This document shows positions 35,573 through 45,204 of a stretch of 64,000 bases of DNA, in pieces. How positions within the stretch are numbered: position 1 is the first letter of the stretch; each line of letters starts with the position of its first letter. Under the pieces are notes generated by a model, which was not told where the DNA came from, ran no database searches, and saw nothing but the letters and a program-made list of their open reading frames with translations. The DNA comes from Morganella morganii_D (GTDB lineage Bacteria; Pseudomonadota; Gammaproteobacteria; Enterobacterales; Enterobacteriaceae): the NCBI GenBank assembly GCA_044772875.1, contig CP173058.1:1984001-2048000 (forward strand). Direction: 5' to 3'. The translations under genes and the position numbers were made by a program.

Positions 35573-35830
35573 ATGTATCAGCAAGAAGTCACCATTACTG
35601 CACCTAACGGCCTGCATACCCGTCCTGCGGCTCAGTTTGTCAAAGAAGCCAAAACGTTCGCTTCTGACATCACCCTGACTTCCGGCGGCAAAAGCGCCAG
35701 CGCCAAAAGCCTGTTCAAGTTGCAGACTCTGGGTCTGACACAGGGCACCGTGGTGACTATTGCCGCAGAAGGTGACGATGAGCAGAAAGCGGTAGAGCAC
35801 CTCGTCAAACTGATGGGTGAACTGGAGTAA
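35573..35830 (+). CDS. ptsH: PTS phosphocarrier protein HPr
   Basis: An 85-residue cytoplasmic phosphocarrier. The active His15 lies in PNGLHTRPAAQFV and the regulatory-site Ser46 in SAKSLFKLQ. Same length as E. coli HPr. It passes phosphate from EI to EIIA proteins. First of ptsH-ptsI-crr. The 276-base leader from cysK contains no gene and should carry the pts promoters. Confidence 0.98.
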   Translation: MYQQEVTITAPNGLHTRPAAQFVKEAKTFASDITLTSGGKSASAKSLFKLQTLGLTQGTVVTIAAEGDDEQKAVEHLVKLMGELE

Positions 35831-35952
35831 TCTCCTTCCGCCCTCACCTGTCAGGATCCCCGGCCGCCGTTTCATGCCGGGGATAGTCCGTTTCCGGGTA
35901 CGCTCACGCAGCCCGCTGCTGTACGTCCCCCAGTAAACTCAAAGGTATTATT

Positions 35953-37677
35953 ATGGTTTCAGGAATCTCTGTTTCACCGGGTATCGCTTTTGGTAAAGCG
36001 TTGTTACTCAAAGAAGAACCTATCATTATCAGCCAGAAGTCGATTTCTGCTGAGCAGATTGATGCTGAAATCCGGCGTTTCACTGAAGGCCGCGCCAAAG
36101 CGTCCGCACAGCTGAATGCCATCAAAGACACTGCTGAAAAAAATCTCGGTGCGGAAAAAGCCGAAATTTTTGAAGGCCACATCATGCTGCTCGAAGACGA
36201 GGAGCTTGAAAACGAAATTACTGACATCATCAAAAGTAAAAAAACCGCTGATTACGCAGTAAACCAGGTGATTGAAGAACAGGCCACCGCCCTGGAAGGC
36301 CTTGATGATGAGTATCTGAAAGAACGGGCAGCGGATGTCCGCGACATCGGTAAACGCCTGCTGAAAAATATTCTCGGTATGCCGATTATTGACCTCAGTG
36401 CAATCGCTGATGAAGTGATTCTGGTCTCCAAAGACCTGACGCCGTCCGAAACCGCACAGCTGAACCTGAAAAAAGTACTGGGTTTTATCACCGATATCGG
36501 CGGCCGTACTTCCCATACTTCGATTATGGCCCGTTCTCTGGAAATCCCGGCCGTGGTCGGTACCGGTAATGCTACTGAAAATATCAAAAGTGATGATTAC
36601 CTGATTCTGGACGCGGTCAACAACACTATTTATCTCAATCCTTCAGAAGACGATATTGAGCGCATGAAAGAAGTGCGTGACGACTATCTGGCGGAAAAAG
36701 CCGAGCTGGCAAAACTCAAAGATCTGCCTGCCATCACCCTTGATGGTCATCAGGTCGAAGTCTGCGCCAACATCGGTACAGTGCGCGACATGCCGGGTGC
36801 GGAGCGTAACGGCGCGGAAGGCGTCGGTTTATACCGTACCGAATTCCTGTTTATGGATCGTGACTCGCTGCCGACAGAAGAAGAGCAGTTCCGTGCTTAC
36901 AAAGAAGTCGCTCAGGCCATGCCGGATGAAGCGATTATTGTCCGTACCATGGACATCGGCGGTGACAAAGACCTGCCGTATATGAATCTGCCGAAAGAGG
37001 AAAACCCGTTCCTCGGCTGGCGTGCTATCCGTATCTGTCTGGATCGCCGTGAAATTCTCGACACCCAGTTGCGTGCGATTTTACGCGCGTCCGTTTTCGG
37101 AAAGCTGCGCATCATGTTCCCGATGGTTATTTCCGTCGAAGAAGTCCGCGAACTCAATAAGATAGTGGACGAAATGAAACAGCAGCTGCGGGATGAACAG
37201 AAACCTTTTGATGAAACTATTGAAGTTGGTATCATGGTGGAAACCCCGGCGGCGGCAGTTAATGCACGTCACATTGCAAAAGAAGTCGATTTTTTCAGTA
37301 TTGGAACCAACGACCTGACGCAGTATACTCTGGCTGTGGATCGCGGAAATGAGCTGATTTCCCATCTCTACAACCCGATGTCTCCTGCGGTGCTGAACCT
37401 CATCAAACAAGTCATTGACGCTTCCCACGCGGAAGGGAAATGGACCGGAATGTGTGGTGAGCTGGCGGGTGATGAACGTGCAACTTTATTGTTGCTGGGC
37501 ATGGGGTTAGATGAATTTAGTATGAGTTCTATTGCTATCCCGCGTATCAAAAAACTGATCCGCAATACGCATTATGAAGATGCGAAAGCACTGGCTGAAC
37601 AGGCACTCGCTCAGCCGACAGCAACAGAACTGATGGCACTGGCGGAAACCTTCACCAAAGAAAAAACCCTGTGCTGA
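35953..37677 (+). CDS. ptsI: PTS enzyme I
   Basis: A 574-residue enzyme that autophosphorylates from PEP and phosphorylates HPr. The phospho-His is in GGRTSHTSIMARS (His188 here), the PEP-binding domain has RTMDIGGDKDLPY, and the catalytic Cys is in GMCGELAGD. Length is one residue short of E. coli. The gap from ptsH is 122 bases, with a clear ribosome site before ATG. Confidence 0.98.
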   Translation: MVSGISVSPGIAFGKALLLKEEPIIISQKSISAEQIDAEIRRFTEGRAKASAQLNAIKDTAEKNLGAEKAEIFEGHIMLLEDEELENEITDIIKSKKTADYAVNQVIEEQATALEGLDDEYLKERAADVRDIGKRLLKNILGMPIIDLSAIADEVILVSKDLTPSETAQLNLKKVLGFITDIGGRTSHTSIMARSLEIPAVVGTGNATENIKSDDYLILDAVNNTIYLNPSEDDIERMKEVRDDYLAEKAELAKLKDLPAITLDGHQVEVCANIGTVRDMPGAERNGAEGVGLYRTEFLFMDRDSLPTEEEQFRAYKEVAQAMPDEAIIVRTMDIGGDKDLPYMNLPKEENPFLGWRAIRICLDRREILDTQLRAILRASVFGKLRIMFPMVISVEEVRELNKIVDEMKQQLRDEQKPFDETIEVGIMVETPAAAVNARHIAKEVDFFSIGTNDLTQYTLAVDRGNELISHLYNPMSPAVLNLIKQVIDASHAEGKWTGMCGELAGDERATLLLLGMGLDEFSMSSIAIPRIKKLIRNTHYEDAKALAEQALAQPTATELMALAETFTKEKTLC

Positions 37678-37726
37678 GAAAGCCAAATTCACGCCCGGTC
37701 CCGTATCAACATTTAGGAGAGTATTC

Positions 37727-38236
37727 ATGGGTCTGTTTGACAAACTGAAGTCGCTGGTTTCGGATGATAAAAAAGACAGCGGTACGATTGACATCGTGGC
37801 ACCGTTGTCCGGTGAGATTGTGAATATCGAAGATGTGCCTGACGTTGTTTTCGCTGAAAAAATTGTCGGTGATGGTATTGCTATCAAACCGGCGGGAAAC
37901 AAAATCGTTGCCCCTGTTGATGGTACAATCGGTAAAATTTTTGAAACTAATCACGCCTTCTCCATTGAATCGGACAGCGGGATTGAACTGTTTGTCCACT
38001 TCGGGATCGACACCGTCGAACTGAAAGGTGAAGGCTTCAAACGTATTGCGGAAGAAGGTCAGCGCGTACAGAAAGGCGACCTGGTGCTTGAATTCGATCT
38101 GGCGCTGCTCGAAGAAAAAGCCAAATCCACCCTGACCCCGGTGGTTATCTCTAATATGGATGAAATCAAAGAGATGACCAAACTGACCGGCCCGGTCACT
38201 GTTGGTGAAACCGTTGTCATCAAAATCAAAAAATAG
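37727..38236 (+). CDS. crr: PTS glucose-specific EIIA (Crr)
   Basis: A 169-residue EIIA-Glc. Phosphorylation site His91 (LFVHFGIDTVELKG) and partner His76 (TNHAFSI) are present. It phosphorylates EIIBC-Glc, regulates adenylate cyclase and mediates inducer exclusion. Same length as E. coli. Third in the pts operon, 49 bases after ptsI, and followed by a terminator. Confidence 0.98.
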   Translation: MGLFDKLKSLVSDDKKDSGTIDIVAPLSGEIVNIEDVPDVVFAEKIVGDGIAIKPAGNKIVAPVDGTIGKIFETNHAFSIESDSGIELFVHFGIDTVELKGEGFKRIAEEGQRVQKGDLVLEFDLALLEEKAKSTLTPVVISNMDEIKEMTKLTGPVTVGETVVIKIKK

Positions 38237-38264
38237 CGGTTTCTGCACCACAGTCAGCACACTG

Positions 38265-38294
38265 AAAACGGTTTCTGAGGAAGCCGTTTTTTTT
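38265..38294 (+). terminator. Terminator after crr
   Basis: AAAACGGTTTC/GAAGCCGTTTT stem (one mismatch) with a TGAG loop and T8. The next 225 bases to 38519 show no gene. Confidence 0.88.
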
Positions 38295-38519
38295 CATCTG
38301 TTTTCCTTTGATTGATTAATTCTGTTGTATTATCTCCTGCCTGTTTTCCGGAAATCACCGGAAAAGTATTTCTCAGCTCAGTGAAATGCGCTAACATGAT
38401 CTCCCGTGACGGTCCGCGATTTACGCAGATTACGTACTGCCTGATACGGCTCCCCCGCCGGACAGCAGGCGGGATAAACGGGATGTTTTCATTTTCGTTC
38501 GTCACAAAATGGTAATGCT

Positions 38520-38867
38520 ATGGAATTTAATTCAGTTCAGACACAGCAAATAAAGCAGAACATGCGCCTGTTCACTGAGCGCCTGTATCCGAATGGTCAT
38601 ATCCCCGATGAGTTTGATGTACAGTACCGTACGGAAAATAACAACATACTGATTTATCAGAAAAAACTCGTCTGTCCGTGCGGTACCCCGCAAACTATTG
38701 AAAAACAAATCGCCAGACTGACCTGGTCAGAAGCGGATGATAACTGGCAGCTTTTTTACGTGGATAACAACAAATGGCAGCCTTATCCGGACACTCCTGC
38801 CGGCACACTGAGTGTACTGCTGAAGCAGGTTCTGGATGATAAATCCGACCGTTTTATTTTCAGTTAG
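38520..38867 (+). CDS. DUF3024 family protein
   Basis: A 115-residue cytoplasmic protein. The pattern MRLFTERLYPNGHIPDEFDV, then LTWSEADDNWQLFYVDNNKW and a C-terminal LDDKSDRFIF fits DUF3024, a family of small proteins of unknown role. A CPCGTP element near residue 52 is unusual but not a full zinc site. Monocistronic, with its own terminator. Confidence 0.75.
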   Translation: MEFNSVQTQQIKQNMRLFTERLYPNGHIPDEFDVQYRTENNNILIYQKKLVCPCGTPQTIEKQIARLTWSEADDNWQLFYVDNNKWQPYPDTPAGTLSVLLKQVLDDKSDRFIFS

Positions 38868-38885
38868 TCACCACATCACACAATT

Positions 38886-38909
38886 AAGCCCCGTTAAGGG
38901 GTTTATTTG
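38886..38909 (+). terminator. Weak terminator after the DUF3024 gene
   Basis: CCCC/GGGG core stem AGCCCC-GTTAA-GGGGTTTATTTG, 19 bases past the stop. Confidence 0.6.
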
Positions 38910-38999
38910 TGAATTTTGATCGTTTTCACGTATAGTGCTCTTTACGCAGGTTACTATTGCTAATAACTTATTTGCCGGCTTTCAGATTGCGAGGTGTGT

Positions 39000-39434
39000 A
39001 TGTATAAAACGATTATAGTTCCAATCGATATTTCCGAAACCGGGCTGACCCGCGAGGTGATCCCGACAATTCAGACATTAGCCAAATTTGAAAATGCCAA
39101 AATTCACTTTATCGCGGTGCTCCCGTCATTCTCTCACTTTGCCTCTTTCGGTATTGCCTATGCCGCAACCCTGCCGGAAAAAGATGAGATTCTGGACAGC
39201 GCTAAAGAGCAGCTGGCGAAGATGGTCAGTGATTTTAATCTGCCGGCAGAGCAGTTTGAGCTGCATGTGGTTTCCGGTTCACCGAAAGATCAGATTCTGA
39301 AACTGGCGGATACCCTGGAAAGCGACCTGATTGTGATCAGCTCACGCCGCCCGGATATGTCCACCTATCTGCTCGGCTCTAACGCCGCAGCCGTTGTGCG
39401 TTATGCCCATACCTCGGTTCTGGTTGTCCGCTGA
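39000..39434 (+). CDS. uspF: Universal stress protein UspF-like
   Basis: A 144-residue USP. MYKTIIVPIDISETGLTREV at the N-terminus, then GSPKDQILKLAD and the ATP-binding glycine motif in STYLLGSNAAAVVRYAHTSV match the UspF/UspG type that binds ATP. The start at 39000 has GAGG five bases upstream; a GTG six bases earlier overlaps the ribosome site. Monocistronic with a strong terminator. Confidence 0.93.
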   Translation: MYKTIIVPIDISETGLTREVIPTIQTLAKFENAKIHFIAVLPSFSHFASFGIAYAATLPEKDEILDSAKEQLAKMVSDFNLPAEQFELHVVSGSPKDQILKLADTLESDLIVISSRRPDMSTYLLGSNAAAVVRYAHTSVLVVR

Positions 39435-39453
39435 TACGCAGCAGCACCCGACT

Positions 39454-39485
39454 GAACGCCCGTTTTAACGGGCGTTTGTTTTCTC
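39454..39485 (+). terminator. Terminator after uspF
   Basis: AACGCCCG/CGGGCGTT stem followed by TGTTTTCTCC. Confidence 0.85.
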
Positions 39486-39533
39486 CCGGTTAACCAGCAC
39501 AATCCCGCAGATAATCACTGTGCGGCGTACCAG

Positions 39534-39822
39534 TCACGGAGTCCGCGTTTCCGGCACAGTGACGTTTGCCATTGCGCGCTGATGATAACGAATATAATCG
39601 CTGACGATACTGAATTGTACAGTATCCTCCCCGTCATCATCACCAGCCGGAAAAGCAGCTTCCAGTGACTCCGCCCACAACGCAGGCTGATCATTCACCG
39701 CACGGATTTCACATCCGGCCGGGAGAACAGAAGATGGCTGCCACTCATCAATGCACAGCTGCATGGCACTGGTTTCACCGTCAGCCTGAATCTTCGGATA
39801 CAGCGCCTCTGCGACCTGTCAT
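39534..39822 (-). pseudogene. Small gene with an apparent one-base frameshift at the start codon
   Basis: An ATG at 39822 is followed after one extra base (A at 39819) by a 94-codon open frame: QVAEALYPKIQADGETSAMQ, then LCIDEWQPSSVLPAGCEIRA and an acidic DDDGEDTVQF. Removing that base would give a 95-residue protein of normal composition. As it stands the frame could only start at an internal ATG (39764, 76 residues) that lacks a ribosome site. I do not recognise the family. It may be a broken gene or a sequence error. Confidence 0.45.
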
Positions 39823-39850
39823 AATCTTATGCACCACAATCCCGGCCGGC

Positions 39851-39884
39851 AAATAAAAAAGCGGGATATAAAAAATATATCCCG
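39851..39884 (-). terminator. Minus-strand terminator
   Basis: Perfect 10-bp stem GCGGGATATA/TATATCCCGC with an A5 loop; on the minus strand TTTTTTATT follows. No obvious minus-strand gene ends here, so it is an orphan signal just upstream of the frameshifted small gene. Confidence 0.65.
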
Positions 39885-40413
39885 CCTTGACTTAGCAGCT
39901 GGTCTTAATTTATTTATAAAAATAAAATCCAAACAAATACCTGTTCAGTTTAACTTATTATATATCTGCCCTGAGACAACAGGCACGATATGTTTATACC
40001 GAACAGAAAATCATACCATTCAGAATATTATCTTCTGTTATATATGGTAGTTTATTTATTGTTTAACTAAACACAGTCAGACATACAACCATGTTATCCT
40101 GATGTTTTTACTGGTGTTGTTACTATTTCCCTTACGGTATTCCGGTGTCGCAAAGATCTATTACTATAACTACATCTGGTGTTATAAATATTATTGTTGA
40201 TGATTTTTATTATTATCATTACTTAGATTTATTGCTTATTTCTTATTAATGACATTACCAAACTGCGGGGACATTATCGTACAGTGATCCTGAACCATTC
40301 TGAAACGAAAGGACGTATCACGGCGGAAAATGTTTTGGACGTCACTTTGGTCAGCGGACAGACATACCGGCTGTTTTCCGGCAACAGACAATATCAATCC
40401 TGAATAAAAGTAC
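39885..40413. other. AT-rich intergenic region with a possible gene remnant
   Basis: About 530 bases without an intact gene. At 40251-40403 on the plus strand an open stretch of 50 codons without a start reads DITKLRGHYRTVILNHSETK, then GRITAENVLDVTLVSGQTYR and LFSGNRQYQS before a stop. It looks like the C-terminal end of a lost gene, but it is short and could be chance. The rest is AT-rich and featureless. Confidence 0.4.
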
Positions 40414-40446
40414 CAATAAAAAATAAAGCCTCCGCAACGGAGGCTT
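40414..40446 (-). terminator. Terminator of the alpha/beta hydrolase gene
   Basis: AAGCCTCCG/CGGAGGCTT perfect stem with a 3-base loop; on the minus strand TATTTTTTATT follows. It is 20 bases beyond the hydrolase stop. Confidence 0.88.
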
Positions 40447-40465
40447 ACATCAGTTACCGGTATTT

Positions 40466-41431
40466 TTATTTACGTAAAAATGACAGTAATACATCCATCA
40501 GTTGTTCCGGACACTCTTCCGTCACAAAGTGACCACATTCACTGAGCATCGCACCCTGTAAATTGACGGCTCTCCCCTGCATCGTCTGCTGCGGGGCATC
40601 ACGGGTCGCGTGATCGGCACCGATGGCCAGAACCGGCATGATCAGTTTTTTCTCTGCCCGCAGCTTATTCTGCGCGATGGTTTGCGGAATCGCCCGGTAA
40701 TAGGCAAATCCGGCCCGCAGTCCGCCCGGAGAAGAATAGGCATCGATATACGTTTGCGCGGCAACACGATCACGGCGGTAAGCCCAGTGGTCAAAAATAA
40801 AATTCAGATAGTCCCGTTCTTTTCCGGCTGTCAGCATTTCCGGCAAATCCGGCACCTGATTAAACATAAAATGCCAGAGGAAAATATTCTCTTCAGGATC
40901 AACAAAAATGGCCGGTGCCGGTGCCAGACCCGGAATAACGGCTTCGATCAGGGCTATTTTTTTAATATCCGCAGGATAATCGCTTGCCAGCGCATAACCG
41001 ACCCACATACCAATATCATGACCGGCAACCGAATAGGTTTTATAACCCAGCTGGTTCATCATGGTATGTAACGTGGTGGCCACCGCACCGGTATCATAAC
41101 CGCTCACCGGCCGGGCAGAATGGCCGGTTCCCGGCGGATCCACCGCTATCGCCATGTATCCCTGTGCGGCAAGCCCGGCCATCACATAACGCCATGTATA
41201 CCAGGTCTGCGGCCAGCCCGGAATCAGCAAAACCGGCTCGCCTTTTCCCGCTGTCACATAATGGATACGCTGACCGGCCACATCCGTATAGTGATGCTGA
41301 AAATCGGCCTCATTCATCCGCACTGTTGCTGATGTTACTGACGGTTTCTGTACAGTCGCCGCAGCCTCAGTACTGTGCAATGTGAAAGTCATTACTGCTG
41401 TCAGTAATACCTTACTGAATAATGTCTTCAT
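40466..41431 (-). CDS. Secreted alpha/beta hydrolase, epoxide-hydrolase-like
   Basis: A 321-residue protein with a signal peptide (KVLLTAVMTFTLHSTEAAA). The alpha/beta-hydrolase core shows the oxyanion loop IPGWPQTWYTWR, the nucleophile elbow SVAGHDIGMWVG with Asp as nucleophile (dehalogenase/epoxide hydrolase type), and a catalytic His in SECGHFVTEECP. A cap domain lies between. The start at 41431 places the signal peptide first; a longer frame begins at 41479. Substrate unknown. Divergent from a TetR gene, which may regulate it. Confidence 0.85.
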   Translation of the reverse strand: MKTLFSKVLLTAVMTFTLHSTEAAATVQKPSVTSATVRMNEADFQHHYTDVAGQRIHYVTAGKGEPVLLIPGWPQTWYTWRYVMAGLAAQGYMAIAVDPPGTGHSARPVSGYDTGAVATTLHTMMNQLGYKTYSVAGHDIGMWVGYALASDYPADIKKIALIEAVIPGLAPAPAIFVDPEENIFLWHFMFNQVPDLPEMLTAGKERDYLNFIFDHWAYRRDRVAAQTYIDAYSSPGGLRAGFAYYRAIPQTIAQNKLRAEKKLIMPVLAIGADHATRDAPQQTMQGRAVNLQGAMLSECGHFVTEECPEQLMDVLLSFLRK

Positions 41432-41638
41432 ACCTGTTCCGTATTTATCATAAATAAAAATATCTCCGCAGCAGCCCACTAAAAACGGATACTGCCTGTA
41501 ACGGCGCCTATTGTTTGGCGATCAACAATAAATAGGTTAATGGGATATTCCAATCTTTGTCAATCACTAAAAAATAATTCTTTGTTAACCGATAAAGAAC
41601 TGATAACATTTGTCTCAGATAACTTATGCGGGGAATAA

Positions 41639-42250
41639 ATGATGGCTGGCAGACCAAGAGAATTTGATCGCGAAGTGGCATTGCGCAAGGCTGAACAGGT
41701 GTTCTGGCAGCGTGGTTATGAAGGTACATCCATGTCTGATCTGGTTGCGGCACTGGGTATTGCATCAGCCCGGATTTATGCGGCCTTCGGGTCGAAAGAA
41801 AATTTATTCCGTGAGGCGATAGCACTTTATCTGGCCGAAGACGGGGCTTTTGCTGACGCCGCCATGGCAGAGCCGGATACCCGCAGCGCCATAAAACAAT
41901 TACTGACCGGTGCAGTTGATACCTACACCCGTGATGACCGGCCGCGCGGTTGCATGGTGGTACTATCGCTGACCAATTATGCCAGTGAAAATGAAGCCAT
42001 CATGCTCTGGCTGGCAGACCACCGCCGGAAGCGGACAGACGGCATCATACAACGCATCCGCCGGGGCGCTGAGTCCGGTGATTTGCCGGAGCACACGGAT
42101 ATACAGGCTCTCGGGGATTACGTGGCAGCACTGCTGCACGGGATCTCCGTCCAGGCCCGGGATGGTGTCAGCCGGACCCGTCTGCTGGCCATGACAGAAG
42201 CAGCTATGCTCATGTTTGATGCCATGACTGCCTCCCCGGGCACACACTGA
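41639..42250 (+). CDS. TetR family transcriptional regulator
   Basis: A 203-residue regulator. N-terminal HTH: GRPREFDREVALRKAEQVFW, then GYEGTSMSDLVAALGIASAR and IYAAFGSKENLF. The C-terminal ligand domain is AcrR-like. GGGGA precedes ATG. It is divergent from the secreted hydrolase and 29 bases upstream of the SGNH gene on the same strand, so it probably controls one or both. Confidence 0.9.
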   Translation: MMAGRPREFDREVALRKAEQVFWQRGYEGTSMSDLVAALGIASARIYAAFGSKENLFREAIALYLAEDGAFADAAMAEPDTRSAIKQLLTGAVDTYTRDDRPRGCMVVLSLTNYASENEAIMLWLADHRRKRTDGIIQRIRRGAESGDLPEHTDIQALGDYVAALLHGISVQARDGVSRTRLLAMTEAAMLMFDAMTASPGTH

Positions 42251-42279
42251 ATCAGTTTTTACCTGCAGGAGAATCCCTG

Positions 42280-43434
42280 ATGCCCTCTTCCGTTAACCCG
42301 ATCTGCACATGGCTTTCAACCTCTCAGCCCTCATCCGGTGAGGCATTCCCGTTTCCGCCGGATATTCCGGCAATCACCGGTAATCAGACCCTCCGGCAGA
42401 CATTGCGTATCAGCCGGGGCGGACAGAAACTGTGGCTGGTTTTTTCCAACCGTTACGGTACACAACCGCTGGTGGCAGGAGAGAGTTATCTGTCCGTTCC
42501 CGGCCTGCTCCGTTCAGTACCCGTCACCTTTAGCGGGCAACCCGGTGCGGTAATTCCTGCGGGTGATATTCTGTACAGTGATGAGATCCCGCTGCACATT
42601 CCGCCATTATCGGTAATCACTCTGCGAACCTTCCTGCCGGAGCCGGTATCTGCCGGTACCTTCCACTGGGATGCCCGTCATTTCTCCTTACTGGAACCGG
42701 GCAACAGCGCGGCCGGAGAAGAGGCCACTGACGGTCAGGCCTTCAGTTCCCGCCTTTTACTTGAAAGTGTGCTGGTCCGGCCGGAATCAGAGGCCCGTAC
42801 GCTTGTGGTTATCGGCGACTCGATGGTTGACGGTAACGGTGTGGAGATGAACACATACGGCCGCTGGACCGATTTCCTGTCAGAACGATTTATCAGGGAA
42901 AATATTGCCGTGGTGAATGCCGGACAATCAGGTTCACGATTACTGAAAGACGGTATCGGTATCAGTACATTATCGCGGTTTGAGCGGGATGTGCTTCAGC
43001 AACCCGGTGTTACTGCCTGTATCGTGCAGGCCGGATTAAATGATATCGGCCTTGCGGGTACAGATTTGGATCCGGCAAGCCCGGTACCATCGGCAGCGAC
43101 GCTGATCACGGCGTACCGTCAGTTACTGAGCATGGCCCGGGAAAGAAATATCCGTATGACCGCTGTCACACTGATGCCGCTGCGCGGAACCGGAGAGTAT
43201 GGTATGGCAGGTTTCTATTCACCGGAAAAAGAGGCTGTACGACAGGATATTAACCACTGGATACGTACAAGCGGTGAATTTGATGCTGTTATTGACACCG
43301 ATCTGCTGGTGCGTAACCCGGACTGTCCTCAGCAGCTCAGCGCACAATATGACTCAGGAGATCACCTTCATCTTAATCATAAAGGGCATCAGCGGGTTGC
43401 GCAGTCCGTTCCGCTGACAGTTATCCGGACCTGA
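42280..43434 (+). CDS. SGNH/GDSL-type esterase
   Basis: A 384-residue protein. The N-terminal 160 residues are beta-rich; the SGNH hydrolase domain follows with block I GDSMVDGNG (nucleophile Ser near residue 180), a block II glycine in NAGQSGSR, block III GLNDIG and block V DxxH in SGDHLHLN. No signal peptide is seen. It is probably an esterase or lipase-like enzyme; the substrate is unknown. It follows tetR in an apparent two-gene operon. A GC-rich hairpin near 43446-43463 lacks a T run. Confidence 0.88.
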   Translation: MPSSVNPICTWLSTSQPSSGEAFPFPPDIPAITGNQTLRQTLRISRGGQKLWLVFSNRYGTQPLVAGESYLSVPGLLRSVPVTFSGQPGAVIPAGDILYSDEIPLHIPPLSVITLRTFLPEPVSAGTFHWDARHFSLLEPGNSAAGEEATDGQAFSSRLLLESVLVRPESEARTLVVIGDSMVDGNGVEMNTYGRWTDFLSERFIRENIAVVNAGQSGSRLLKDGIGISTLSRFERDVLQQPGVTACIVQAGLNDIGLAGTDLDPASPVPSAATLITAYRQLLSMARERNIRMTAVTLMPLRGTGEYGMAGFYSPEKEAVRQDINHWIRTSGEFDAVIDTDLLVRNPDCPQQLSAQYDSGDHLHLNHKGHQRVAQSVPLTVIRT

Positions 43435-43566
43435 TATTAAAAAATCCCCGCGATTTCTGCGGGGCTTCGGGGAAAACCTGACTATACTTTTATTTCAGCA
43501 GAAGCGTGTTTATTGGCGGGGGCGTTATTATCGCTGCCGGTGGTATAGTCTGCTCAGGGAGGTAGT

Positions 43567-43791
43567 ATGAAAAAACGACATGGAAAGACAACCATATTAA
43601 TCAGAATAGTATTTCTGTGGATAGTGAACCACATCCTCTTATTCGTCACTGCTGCAAGTCAACTTGATGACATTGCAAAGCAGGCATATCAGCGCGCTCT
43701 GAATGATTACCGTAATCAAAAAATTGATGAAAAGAATGCCGAACTGAAAGCAAAAGGCATCAATATCAGGAACCTTAATAAAAAACTGTAA
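43567..43791 (+). CDS. Small single-span membrane protein, hypothetical
   Basis: A 74-residue protein: basic start MKKRHGKTTI, one hydrophobic segment (LIRIVFLWIVNHILLFVTAA), then a charged helical tail (QAYQRALNDYRNQKIDEKNA). The ATG has GGGAGG six bases upstream, which supports it as real. No family recognised. It begins the AT-rich accessory stretch that runs to the prophage remnant. Confidence 0.5.
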   Translation: MKKRHGKTTILIRIVFLWIVNHILLFVTAASQLDDIAKQAYQRALNDYRNQKIDEKNAELKAKGINIRNLNKKL

Positions 43792-44410
43792 ACGACCAGC
43801 CTTAGCAACCAATTTGTGTATTGCTATTGGTCATATTGCAGAGAATGCGAACCAATTGAAATAATACGTACCATAATGGAAAGCCGGTATCAGGAAATAA
43901 TCGCTGAATTTTTGACAAGTGATAGTACTTTTTACCGGGATACTTACCCTACAGAGGGGCCTAACAAAAGTACAGTGTGTTACAGGTATAAAATCCCCTC
44001 GGTTGCGGGGCTTAGAATTTTTTCAGTGCAGACATGTATAGAAATCTCACTACGGAAAATAACAAGGCGCTTTCGGACAAAATGCAAGTGTGGCTGTCGC
44101 ATTAGTATTTACACCATAACGCTTATACATTAAACAGAGTGGTCAGTTTATCTTTTTACCCCTGTTTTTTCTTCAGAAGAAGGATCCTGGCACAAAGAAA
44201 GATCTGTGGTGTAATACTGAATAAACATATTTTTTGCAGGCATATTTCATAGTCATTTGACGTCAGATAAAAGCTCATACCCCATGAGGCGGGAAAGGAT
44301 AAAGCATCACTACACCGAAAATAAACATAGTAACACCTAATATTATTATTTTTTTCATTAACGGTTACCTTTCCAATACTGTTCTGCTTCAGGTATATTT
44401 TGTACTTCCC
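43792..44410. other. AT-rich stretch without a convincing gene
   Basis: A 105-codon frame at 43816-44133 has no ribosome site and shows no recognisable motif. A CCCC/GGGG hairpin followed by TTAGAATTTTTT lies near 43995-44020 and may be a terminator. Nothing else is supported. Confidence 0.5.
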
Positions 44411-44827
44411 TTAATTTTTTGTTAGTTTTTCCGTTATATTATGTTTCTCGTCTAAAAAATTAAATGTATAAGCCAAACCGAAGCCTATACAAAAAACAAC
44501 CAGCGCAACTATTATTGGAGAAACGGCACTTACAAACGCTATCATACCATTACCAATCACCCGCGCTGCGAATGATGCTACTCCCGGTTTAGCCACATCC
44601 ATGGTGATATCACCGGCAAAGTTGTACAAGTCGTAATCTTTCTGAAAAATAAGATGTAGCGCTCTGAACCCTGCTGAGGCGATAAAGGTATAACGCATAC
44701 CGTCAATTGCTGCTGCATTCAGTCCGCACTGACCGATACCCATACCAATCAGTTTACCGTTATTAGCAAGATAGCGAGTAGCGTTTAATCTGTGGCGTAA
44801 TACGGCATAGCCGCTGAGTTTAATCAT
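44411..44827 (-). CDS. Orphan fragment resembling the C-terminus of a membrane-acting toxin
   Basis: A 138-residue product. It has a glycine-rich first half (NNGKLIGMGIGQCGLNAAAI), then a hydrophobic hairpin (MIAFVSAVSPIIVALVVFCI) and the tail FNFLDEKHNITEKLTKN, which is the style of C-terminal domains of colicin-like or type VI effectors. The frame is open 16 codons upstream of the ATG to an AAGGAG placed five bases before an ATT codon, so the true start may be non-standard. No immunity gene is evident. It may be a leftover effector domain. Confidence 0.45.
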   Translation of the reverse strand: MIKLSGYAVLRHRLNATRYLANNGKLIGMGIGQCGLNAAAIDGMRYTFIASAGFRALHLIFQKDYDLYNFAGDITMDVAKPGVASFAARVIGNGMIAFVSAVSPIIVALVVFCIGFGLAYTFNFLDEKHNITEKLTKN

Positions 44828-45204
44828 GACACTGCCGTTGGCTGCAATATACTCTGTTGCCGTAATGCCAACTCCTTAATACTCAACACTTTCGACCTCT
44901 CAGCCGATGCGGTTCGAGTCCCGGCCCTGCGGCGAAGTGACGAACCAGGCGGAATTGATAACAGGAACTGCCTCTTTCACCCCGTTACCTGCTCTTACCT
45001 TTAACTGCCGGAGCATAGCACAAACCATACACTTCTTAGGCACGAAATATAATAAATTTCCCTTATTAATCATGAAGAAAGATAAATAATTCTACTAAAC
45101 ACCGATTATTGTGGAATAAATAACATCCTAAATTATGGCATCAGCCCATCTGACCCTGCATTTTGCTGAGTCAATATCTATCCCCGTTTCCCCCACTAAC
45201 GACT
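44828..45204. other. Stretch without a supported gene
   Basis: No credible gene on either strand apart from the upstream extension of the toxin-like fragment. It is probably debris left by earlier integrations at the tRNA-Thr site. Confidence 0.5.

Noticed and set aside
43816..44133. 105-codon frame in the AT-rich scar
   Set aside because: No ribosome site, odd composition, no motif.
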